Below, in pieces: positions 36,263 to 44,600 of a stretch of DNA of 64,000 bases; within the stretch, counting starts at the first letter, position 1; every line of letters starts with the position of its first letter. The DNA is taken from positions 124,001-188,000 of the forward strand of contig NZ_JAGGLN010000001.1 of the NCBI RefSeq assembly GCF_017874455.1. The letters run 5' to 3'. The DNA comes from Methanobacterium aggregans (lineage in GTDB: Archaea > Methanobacteriota > Methanobacteria > Methanobacteriales > Methanobacteriaceae). The notes under the pieces were generated by a model. The model made no database searches. It had not been told where the DNA came from and saw nothing but the letters and a program-made list of their open reading frames with translations. A program made the translations under genes and the position numbers.

Positions 36263-38473
36263 ATGAGTTTATTGGCGAAACCAGATGAAACTTTACTTGA
36301 ACATACAGAAAACACTTTAAAAGTTTTTAAAAGTATTAAAGAATCTTACAGTAATGTTCATGAGTTGTGTGGTGTTGATGATTTTTGGGAACACCTTTTT
36401 TATTCTTTGTTTCTGCATGATTTTGGAAAGGGTGCTACTGGATTTCAGGAAATGCTCCAAAGTGGAAGTCAAAGTGCTCCTTGGAAGTACAGGCATGAAA
36501 TTCTTTCTGCAGGATTTATATCCACACTAAATTATGATAAAATTTACAAAGATGCCATTGGCCTTGCAGTAATAACCCATCACAAAGATATAAACAAACT
36601 CCGTGAACGTTACAATACATTTTCAAGTCCCCCAGGAAAAGATTTATATCAAAAAAAGTTATCAGAGTTAGAATCTAATTTTGATGAGGTTTCCTCTTAT
36701 TTTGATAATGTACCTAATTGGAGCACCCAATATCTTGGATATGAATTGAAAAATTTTCTTAAACCATCTTCTATTGATGATCTGTGGGATGTTTACAAAG
36801 AATCTGTTCATCCTTACTTTTTTAATTGGGAAGATGAAGAGTACACTATCCTTCATGGACAATATGGAATCTTTTTAAAGGGTTTTGTGAATGCATGTGA
36901 TCATTTGGCCTCTGGTTCAAAGTATGAAATTTTAAAGGGTATCAAAGACATGAGAAGTGTATATAATTTTCCCGAGCTTCGAAAGATGCAGGAAGAATCT
37001 TCAAATGTTAAAGGAAGTGCATTTTTAACTTCTCCAACTGGAAGTGGTAAAACAGAAGCATCTCTTTTATGGACAGATAACAACCAGAATTTAACAAAAT
37101 CTAAACGAGTCTTTTATTTGCTCCCATACACAGCCAGTATAAATGCAATGTATCAGAGACTTCAAAATGACTTCGGAAATAAAGATTTGGTTGGTTTATT
37201 ACATGGTAAATCATCTTATTTTCTTTATAAAGAGTTATCTGGTGATGTTACTGCTTATGATTCAATAAAAAGTAATATTAGGGATATTAAAGGATTGAAT
37301 AAAAAAATTTACAGGCCCTATAAAGTTTTAACTCCCTTCCAGATATTGAAGGCATTTTTTGGTGCTAAAGGATTTGAAATGCAGCTTTCAGAGATGACGA
37401 ACGGCCTTTTTATCCTTGATGAGATTCATGCCTATGATGCACACACGACATCATTGATACTGGAGATCCTGAAAATTCTGAAGAATAATTACAACGCAGA
37501 TCTCTTTGTAATGTCAGCTACACTTCCTTCATTCATTAAAAACCTTTTTAAGGAACATTTAGACATTTCAACAGATATAAAAATGGAAAAAGAGGAACTT
37601 CATAAGTTTACAAGACATGAAGTTGATGTGATAGACGGAAACATAATGGACAACATTGATCTGATCTTGGAAGATTTAGAAAATGGTAAAAAGGTTTTAA
37701 TTGTTTGTAACACTGTTTTAAGGGCACAAGAAGTTTTTGAAGAATTAGAAAATGAAACAGGAAATAGTGCTTTGCTTCACAGCAGATTCATGCTACGAGA
37801 TCGAGAAAAAATTGAAAAATCTTTAGATAATTTGGATTTACTTGTGGGTACGCAGGCCATTGAAGTATCTCTAGATATAGATTATGATGCTTTATATTCA
37901 GAACCAGCACCTATTGATGCGTTGATTCAAAGGTTTGGAAGGGTGAACAGGAAAAGACGAAAAAACATAGCTCCAGTAAATGTATTTTCTGAGGGTTCAG
38001 AAAGTGATAAATACATATATAATCCAGAAATCGTTGAAAAAACAGTACAAAGCCTGCGAAACGTTGGAATTTTAGATGAAGATCTTATCCAGAGTTTAGT
38101 TGATGATATTTACGGTGATGGATATGTTGGAAAGGATAAAGAAGAATTTGAAATGGTTCAAAGGAATTTTGAATCATTCAATAAAGGCATAGTTCCCTTC
38201 ATAAATGATAGAGAAAAGGAAATGAATTTTTATTCATTATTCCAATCTTATGAAGTTGTTCCCATCAAATACAAACTGAACTATCTCCAAGAATTAAAAG
38301 AAAAAAGATACTTTGAAGCAATGAGTTATATCCTTTCAATCAGTGTTGGTCAGTTTAAAAAGCTTGAAAACGAATCTAACGTGGAATTTGATAAAGAAAC
38401 ATATTTTGTAAATATGGTCTATGATGAGAAGCTTGGATTAAGATTAGATCGAGAAGAAAGTTCATTTTTGTAA
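36263..38473 (+). CDS. cas3: CRISPR-associated helicase-nuclease Cas3
   Basis: A 736-residue fused HD nuclease and SF2 helicase that degrades DNA recognised by Cascade. HD residues are H14 (LLEHTEN), H52-D53 (LFLHDFGKG) and ITHHKD. The Walker A SPTGSGKTE is near residue 260, DEIH at about 386-389, and SATLP near 425. The C-terminal part has QRFGRVNRK. ATG 36263 is chosen over GTG 36254 because AGGTG (36252-36256) is its ribosome site. Confidence 0.95.
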   Translation: MSLLAKPDETLLEHTENTLKVFKSIKESYSNVHELCGVDDFWEHLFYSLFLHDFGKGATGFQEMLQSGSQSAPWKYRHEILSAGFISTLNYDKIYKDAIGLAVITHHKDINKLRERYNTFSSPPGKDLYQKKLSELESNFDEVSSYFDNVPNWSTQYLGYELKNFLKPSSIDDLWDVYKESVHPYFFNWEDEEYTILHGQYGIFLKGFVNACDHLASGSKYEILKGIKDMRSVYNFPELRKMQEESSNVKGSAFLTSPTGSGKTEASLLWTDNNQNLTKSKRVFYLLPYTASINAMYQRLQNDFGNKDLVGLLHGKSSYFLYKELSGDVTAYDSIKSNIRDIKGLNKKIYRPYKVLTPFQILKAFFGAKGFEMQLSEMTNGLFILDEIHAYDAHTTSLILEILKILKNNYNADLFVMSATLPSFIKNLFKEHLDISTDIKMEKEELHKFTRHEVDVIDGNIMDNIDLILEDLENGKKVLIVCNTVLRAQEVFEELENETGNSALLHSRFMLRDREKIEKSLDNLDLLVGTQAIEVSLDIDYDALYSEPAPIDALIQRFGRVNRKRRKNIAPVNVFSEGSESDKYIYNPEIVEKTVQSLRNVGILDEDLIQSLVDDIYGDGYVGKDKEEFEMVQRNFESFNKGIVPFINDREKEMNFYSLFQSYEVVPIKYKLNYLQELKEKRYFEAMSYILSISVGQFKKLENESNVEFDKETYFVNMVYDEKLGLRLDREESSFL

Positions 38474-38490
38474 TATAATTGGTGAAAACT

Positions 38491-39231
38491 ATGCGTTTAA
38501 AAATAAGTTTGGCATATGGAAACAGTGAATACAAAATTCCTTACAATTACAATTATCAACTTTCTTCACTAATTTACAGGAAGATAGCAGATCTTGATCT
38601 TGCCACAGAACTTCATGTTTCTTCTGATTTCAAGTTTTTCACGTTTTCTCAATTTTACATTCCTAGAAGACGAATAACTCAAAAGGGTATCATTTCTCAA
38701 GATGGAAAAATGTACTTTTATATTTCTTCCCCAAACGACTATCTTATCCAAAGTATGGTAGAATCATATTTGGAAGATCTTGAGGTGACATTCCGGGGTG
38801 ACAGACTGAAAGTTCAAGATGTTGAACTTCTGAAGAAACCTGAGTTTAGTGGGAGTGTTGAGTTTAGGACTATGTCCCCTGTTATGGCGAGGATAAAACG
38901 AGATGATAAAGTATGGGATCTTAACCCTGGAGACCTTCAATTCTACACAGCCCTCCAAAAGAATCTTCTGAACAAGTACAGAAGATTTCACGGCAGTTAT
39001 AATGGTGATGAGTACTTGAAAATTGTTCCAGACATGGGATCCGTGAAACGCAAACGAATAACAATCAAAAAAGATGGTCTGGAAACCTATCACCGGGCTT
39101 ATCAGATGCGTTTCATGGCTGAAGGAGATCCAAGACTTTTGGATTTCATGTATGATTGTGGACTTGGGGAAAAAAACAGTATGGGATTTGGAATGGTAAA
39201 TTTAAGTAGAAGTTTACCGAGAGATGGTTAA
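38491..39231 (+). CDS. cas6: CRISPR repeat endoribonuclease Cas6
   Basis: A 246-residue RAMP protein that cuts the repeat RNA to make crRNA with an 8-base 5' handle. It has a ferredoxin-like N-terminal half (MRLKISLAYGNSEYKIPYNYNY) and a candidate catalytic His in ATELHVSSDF. The C-terminal Gly-rich loop is CGLGEKNSMGFGMV. ATG 38491 has GGTG upstream. Its 3' end is duplicated as a broken copy before cas8. It overlaps or abuts the AbrB gene. Confidence 0.9.
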   Translation: MRLKISLAYGNSEYKIPYNYNYQLSSLIYRKIADLDLATELHVSSDFKFFTFSQFYIPRRRITQKGIISQDGKMYFYISSPNDYLIQSMVESYLEDLEVTFRGDRLKVQDVELLKKPEFSGSVEFRTMSPVMARIKRDDKVWDLNPGDLQFYTALQKNLLNKYRRFHGSYNGDEYLKIVPDMGSVKRKRITIKKDGLETYHRAYQMRFMAEGDPRLLDFMYDCGLGEKNSMGFGMVNLSRSLPRDG

Positions 39232-39232
39232 A

Positions 39233-39463
39233 ATGATATACAAAACTGAACTCTCAAACGATTTCCAGACAATTATCCCTCCAGAAATCAGAAATAAGTT
39301 CAAAATAAGTCCTGGAGACCAGATAGAATGGATAATCTCAAACAATGGAGTGAAGCTGAAATTTAGAAAAAAGGTTTCAATTGATGAAGTATTTGGAATC
39401 ATTGACTCTGAAAGTGATGCAGTTGAACTTAAAAGGAAGGTTCAGAGGGGAGATAAATTTTGA
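39233..39463 (+). CDS. AbrB/SpoVT (MazE/VapB-like) DNA-binding protein
   Basis: A 76-residue swapped-hairpin AbrB-fold protein. FQTIIPPEIRNKFKISPGDQIEW is the diagnostic core at about residues 10-33. The C-terminus DAVELKRKVQRGDKF resembles VapB antitoxins that pair with PIN toxins. No PIN or MazF gene follows; the next frame, TTG at 39462, stops after eight codons. It could be a transcription regulator of the cas genes or an orphan antitoxin. ATG 39233 is used; an ATG at 39224 is inside the cas6 end. Confidence 0.85.
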   Translation: MIYKTELSNDFQTIIPPEIRNKFKISPGDQIEWIISNNGVKLKFRKKVSIDEVFGIIDSESDAVELKRKVQRGDKF

Positions 39464-39501
39464 TCCTCTGGCCTATAAGTCTTTAAAAAGAGGAAAGTTA
39501 A

Positions 39502-40020
39502 ATGCTCTCAAACTCCGAAAAACACCTCCAGGTTCGAGGTACCGAGATAAACTACTACTTCATCTGCAAGACCAAGCTGTGGCTTTTCTCCCACAACATC
39601 CAGATGGAGCAGGAATCTGAATCAGTTTCAATGGGCAAACAGCTCCACAAAAAGAGCTACGGCCGTGAGAAGAAGGACTTCACCATTGACAACCTCATCA
39701 GCGTTGATTTTATAAGGCGAGGTGAAACCCTTGAACTCCACGAGGTTAAAAAGAGCAGTAAAATGGAGGACGCCCACCGCTACCAGCTCCTTTACTACAT
39801 GTACTACTTGAAGAAGGAGAAGGGAATTCAGAACATCATAGGATTCATAGACTACCCCAAGCTGAGAAAAAAGGAAAAGGTGGAACTCACAGAATCTGAA
39901 GAGAAATCTTTAGAGGGCATAATTGAAGGTATTGGTCAAATAGTTCATGGAACCATTTCGAAACCTGAAAAAAAGAAAATATGCCGTAAATGTGCCTACT
40001 ACGAGTTCTGTTGGGTTTAA
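39502..40020 (+). CDS. cas4: CRISPR-associated exonuclease Cas4
   Basis: A 172-residue RecB-like nuclease that trims prespacers and sets PAM use. The Fe-S cysteines are C22, C161, C164 and C170. Nuclease residues are H49, D69, E81-V-K83 and Q94 (RYQLLYYMYYL). AGAGGAAAG precedes the ATG. It is richer in G and C and uses host-like codons, unlike the effector genes before it. Confidence 0.93.
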   Translation: MLSNSEKHLQVRGTEINYYFICKTKLWLFSHNIQMEQESESVSMGKQLHKKSYGREKKDFTIDNLISVDFIRRGETLELHEVKKSSKMEDAHRYQLLYYMYYLKKEKGIQNIIGFIDYPKLRKKEKVELTESEEKSLEGIIEGIGQIVHGTISKPEKKKICRKCAYYEFCWV

Positions 40021-40025
40021 ACTTT

Positions 40026-40061
40026 GTTCTAAAATATGAACATATGTTCTGGAAACTGAAC
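40026..40061. promoter_or_regulatory. compound GTTC/GAAC operator between cas4 and cas1
   Basis: GTTC (40026-40029), GAAC (40038-40041), GTTC (40046-40049) and GAAC (40058-40061) lie with exact spacing 8-4-8. The centre GAACATATGTTC (40038-40049) is a perfect 12-bp palindrome. An A/T box follows at about 40063-40072, placing a start near 40090, before cas1 at 40107. This looks like an operator over a separate cas1-cas2 promoter. Confidence 0.55.
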
Positions 40062-40106
40062 ATTTAAAAAAAATGGTTTGATGAAGATTTTCAAGTTGTG
40101 ATCTAC

Positions 40107-41072
40107 ATGAAAAAGAACTACTACCTTATGTCGGATGGATTGCTTAAAAGAAAGGAAAACACACTGTATTTTGTGAACAAAGATGGTAAAAAGCCCATAC
40201 CCATAAACAAGATCTACTCCATCTATGCCTACGGCTCTCTTACCTTCTCCTCCCAGTCAGTGCACCTCCTGGCAAAGGAGGGCATTCCAATACACTTCTT
40301 CAACTACTACGGATTCTATGACGGCAGCTTCTACCCTAGGGAAACCCTGCTTTCAGGGGATCTGCTCGTGAAGCAGGTTGAACACTACCTCAACCCGGGA
40401 AAGAGGTTGTGGATTGCTAAAAAGTTCATTGAAGGTGCTGCAGGTAACATGGAAAAGGTTCTTGGTTACTACCATGTTCAAAATGGTATAGGGAAAACAG
40501 TGAAGGATTTAACGTTATCATCCAACGTTACTGAGGCAATGAACGTTGAGGCACGTATGCGTTCAGAGTACTACTCTAAAATGGATGAAATACTTCCTGA
40601 CGGATTTAAAATGGAGGGAAGAAGCAGAAGGCCTCCTGAGAACATGGTGAATGCCCTTATAAGTTTTGGAAACTCAATGGTTTATTCAACCGTTATCTCT
40701 GAGATATACAACACTCAACTCAACCCAACAATTTCCTACCTCCACGAACCCTTTGAACGGCGCTACTCCCTGGCACTGGATCTGAGCGAGATGTTCAAGC
40801 CGATACTGGTTGACAGGCTCATATTTTACATGGTCAACAAGAGGATGCTAACCGAGGATGACTTCGAACAGAAAGTGGACTACTGCATACTGAACGACGG
40901 TGGAAGGAAGAAGTTCATAAAAGAGTACGATGAAAGGCTTAAAAAAACCATAAAACACAGGGAACTCAACCGTAAAGTTTCTTACAGGCGTTTGATCAGG
41001 TTGGAAGCTTACAAACTAATCAAGCACATCCTTGGCACGCAGGAGTACAAACCCTTTGTGATGTGGTGGTGA
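40107..41072 (+). CDS. cas1: CRISPR-associated endonuclease Cas1 (type I-B)
   Basis: A 321-residue integrase that inserts new spacers with Cas2. It begins MKKNYYLMSDGLLKRKENTLYF. Metal residues are E148 (MNVEARMRSEYY), H213 (YLHEPFERR) and E228 (DLSEMFKPILVDR). GTGAT at 40098-40102 supports ATG 40107 over the GTG at 40098. Host-like base use. Four bases separate it from cas2. Confidence 0.95.
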   Translation: MKKNYYLMSDGLLKRKENTLYFVNKDGKKPIPINKIYSIYAYGSLTFSSQSVHLLAKEGIPIHFFNYYGFYDGSFYPRETLLSGDLLVKQVEHYLNPGKRLWIAKKFIEGAAGNMEKVLGYYHVQNGIGKTVKDLTLSSNVTEAMNVEARMRSEYYSKMDEILPDGFKMEGRSRRPPENMVNALISFGNSMVYSTVISEIYNTQLNPTISYLHEPFERRYSLALDLSEMFKPILVDRLIFYMVNKRMLTEDDFEQKVDYCILNDGGRKKFIKEYDERLKKTIKHRELNRKVSYRRLIRLEAYKLIKHILGTQEYKPFVMWW

Positions 41073-41076
41073 TCAA

Positions 41077-41340
41077 ATGTACGTTATAATAGTCTACGAC
41101 ATCAACGTTGACAGGGTTAACAAGGTCAAATCATTCCTCAGAACGCATCTGCACTGGATTCAGAACTCTGTATTTGAGGGAGAGGTTACAAAAAGTGAAT
41201 TTGAAGAGATAAAAGATGGTCTAAAGGATATTATAAATAAAGATGAGGATTCTGTGATACTCTACACCATGCGGAGCGAAAAAGCACTTAAAAGAAAGGT
41301 TCTTGGTGTTGAAAAGGCCCCTATTGGTGGAATACTTTAA
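41077..41340 (+). CDS. cas2: CRISPR-associated Cas2
   Basis: An 87-residue ferredoxin-fold dimer that scaffolds the Cas1-Cas2 integrase. It begins MYVIIVYDINVDRVNKVKSFLR, with the conserved Asp at residue 8. FEGEVTKSEFEEI follows. GGTGATCAA directly precedes the ATG at the cas1 end. The array leader starts after the stop. Confidence 0.95.
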   Translation: MYVIIVYDINVDRVNKVKSFLRTHLHWIQNSVFEGEVTKSEFEEIKDGLKDIINKDEDSVILYTMRSEKALKRKVLGVEKAPIGGIL

Positions 41341-41692
41341 TTTTTTATTTTTTTAATTTATTTACTATTAATACGTTCGTTTTTCAGGATTTGACTAAAT
41401 TTTGATGGATCGTTCATGCCACCATCCTTAATATTATTTTATATAGTTTTTATATTACTGAAGCTTGGATCCTCATGTTTCAAGTTTTTTGAATCTTATA
41501 GATGTTCTACCATAACAATATTGTCCTAAAATATCTTAAATCATTGCACATCTCTTATTTTTTTAAAAAAATCTCCCATGAATTGATGTTGATCCATATA
41601 AAAGAAATTGAAAATTGGGGATGGATAATTTTAAGTGTGATATTGGCCAAAGTATAGGCTGTATCAGGGGAAATAGGCGAAATTTCGGGCCT
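41341..41692 (+). promoter_or_regulatory. CRISPR leader
   Basis: A 352-base A/T-rich, gene-free stretch between cas2 and the first repeat. It should carry the array promoter and the Cas1-Cas2 integration signals. Its last 60 bases are less A/T-rich (GGCTGTATCAGGGG and GGGCCT at the repeat edge). Orientation agrees with the intact repeats here and the degenerate repeat at the far end. Confidence 0.7.
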
Positions 41693-44600
41693 GCTAAAAT
41701 CAGACTATTTTAGGATTGAAAGAGGTACAGGAAGCACAGCATTCAACCACTTCTTTTTCGCTAAAATCAGACTATTTTAGGATTGAAAGTAAAAGGAGGG
41801 GACAGATTTGTGGACCTCATGAGGGTGCTAAAATCAGACTATTTTAGGATTGAAAGAAGGTTATGAAGAAGTTGAACCTGAAGTTGAATCAGCTAAAATC
41901 AGACTATTTTAGGATTGAAAGTTTTACTACTTTTTAATGTTACGGTTGCAATTGTTGGCTAAAATCAGACTATTTTAGGATTGAAAGATATTCCTTGATT
42001 ACTTGCAATTTACACAGCTGCATGCTAAAATCAGACTATTTTAGGATTGAAAGTAAGTTATTACCTCCAAAAAAATGATTAATTAGGAATTGCTAAAATC
42101 AGACTATTTTAGGATTGAAAGCGTGGTATGAAGTTCTTTACAACATTCTCAATGGTAAGCTAAAATCAGACTATTTTAGGATTGAAAGTCCCTGGAGCAT
42201 ACACACCTATACAGAACGGTGCATGCTAAAATCAGACTATTTTAGGATTGAAAGAATGATTCTATATCATTCCCTTTAAAAGATACCTATGCTAAAATCA
42301 GACTATTTTAGGATTGAAAGCAGATCAAAGCGGCTAATGATATTATTGAGTACTTCGCTAAAATCAGACTATTTTAGGATTGAAAGTCGGTTTCACCTCC
42401 TGCTTTAAAAAAATTGAAATTAGCTAAAATCAGACTATTTTAGGATTGAAAGTTGTAAGATTAAATGATGCCTTGGCTTCCCTGGCCCGCTAAAATCAGA
42501 CTATTTTAGGATTGAAAGGGGGGAACTTATGGAGGGTATTATCCAGGGATGGAAGCTAAAATCAGACTATTTTAGGATTGAAAGTAAAAAATCGTGTAAT
42601 TCCAATAACTTCTGATTCATGCTAAAATCAGACTATTTTAGGATTGAAAGTCAGGTTTCAGGGTGACAAGTTTTGCAGATTTTCCAGCTAAAATCAGACT
42701 ATTTTAGGATTGAAAGTTTGACCATACTGCTGAAGAGGCTAAGGTTGTTGTAGCTAAAATCAGACTATTTTAGGATTGAAAGGTCATCAACATGAAAGTT
42801 GTTGATCATGATGCTGAAGCTAAAATCAGACTATTTTAGGATTGAAAGACTAACAGAGAATGGTGGACAAGTCTATGCAGATGAGCTAAAATCAGACTAT
42901 TTTAGGATTGAAAGTTTTACATGAAGTACAACATGCAATCTTCTTTGCAAGCTAAAATCAGACTATTTTAGGATTGAAAGGATATATTGTGATTCAGGAA
43001 GTTCTTTGATCACATTGCTAAAATCAGACTATTTTAGGATTGAAAGATCTTCAGGAAGGCTCGGTTCTTCAAAGCAGATTCCGCTAAAATCAGACTATTT
43101 TAGGATTGAAAGATGGTAGGATTATGGGTCTGCGATCCCACCAGAATTTGCTAAAATCAGACTATTTTAGGATTGAAAGTCTCTCCTACTAAAGTTTCAT
43201 TCCCCTCAACATCCAAGCTAAAATCAGACTATTTTAGGATTGAAAGGGATCACTTTTTTTTAATGGAGGATTTATTATGGCAAGCTAAAATCAGACTATT
43301 TTAGGATTGAAAGTAGTTACACCTGTTTTATGCTTATGTGCTGATCTGGGCTAAAATCAGACTATTTTAGGATTGAAAGTTTCTTTCTTCTCGAGTTCGT
43401 ATTTATTCAGATACAAGCTAAAATCAGACTATTTTAGGATTGAAAGAAATCCAATGGGTACTGTAATGGAGCCACAGTTATAGCTAAAATCAGACTATTT
43501 TAGGATTGAAAGTCCTCCTAACATTCAACACATGCCTCAAGCTTGTTTGCTAAAATCAGACTATTTTAGGATTGAAAGTTACTCTCAGCATTTCTCAAAC
43601 TCGACGAGGTTACCGGCTAAAATCAGACTATTTTAGGATTGAAAGATTGAAGGGTTTTGCTGTTGAGAGTGTGATTGTGGGGCTAAAATCAGACTATTTT
43701 AGGATTGAAAGTGTTTTATCAGTAGAATCAACTCTTACTTTTATATAGCTAAAATCAGACTATTTTAGGATTGAAAGTTCTGCCCTGTAAACGGTGGATG
43801 TTACGGTGTCACAGCTAAAATCAGACTATTTTAGGATTGAAAGATACCTGTACTGGCTCCAAGGGATGCTCCGATTATGGCTAAAATCAGACTATTTTAG
43901 GATTGAAAGACATTCAGTTATGAGGCATTTACACAGAAGGATTTACGCTAAAATCAGACTATTTTAGGATTGAAAGGTCATCAACATGAAAGTTGTTGAT
44001 CATGATGCTGAAGCTAAAATCAGACTATTTTAGGATTGAAAGACACCAAAGCAAGCTTTGACCCTGGAATCAATGATGGCTAAAATCAGACTATTTTAGG
44101 ATTGAAAGACAAAACAGCATACGACAAAGAGGAAGACGCAGCAAGCTAAAATCAGACTATTTTAGGATTGAAAGTTGTTTTTCAGAACTAACATTGATGG
44201 GCTGTAATCTGCTAAAATCAGACTATTTTAGGATTGAAAGACTTAAAGCACAAGATAATTTAAGGGGTGGGGATAAGCTAAAATCAGACTATTTTAGGAT
44301 TGAAAGATAAAACCCGAACCCCCTATAAAAGAAGAAAAAGGAGGCTAAAATCAGACTATTTTAGGATTGAAAGGAATTAGACAGTTTTGCACAATGGTTA
44401 ATGGAGCTAGCTAAAATCAGACTATTTTAGGATTGAAAGATAGATGCTTTAGGAAGCTCTGAAAGAGTACATCTGGCTAAAATCAGACTATTTTAGGATT
44501 GAAAGGAAAATATACCAAAGTTAAATTAAGCGAAACACACAGCTAAAATCAGACTATTTTAGGATTGAAAGCAACTGGAGTATTAACCTTGTAGGTGGAA

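Noticed and set aside
39462..39488. Toxin gene partner of the AbrB-like protein
   Set aside because: The TTG frame stops after eight codons and shows no PIN-domain start.
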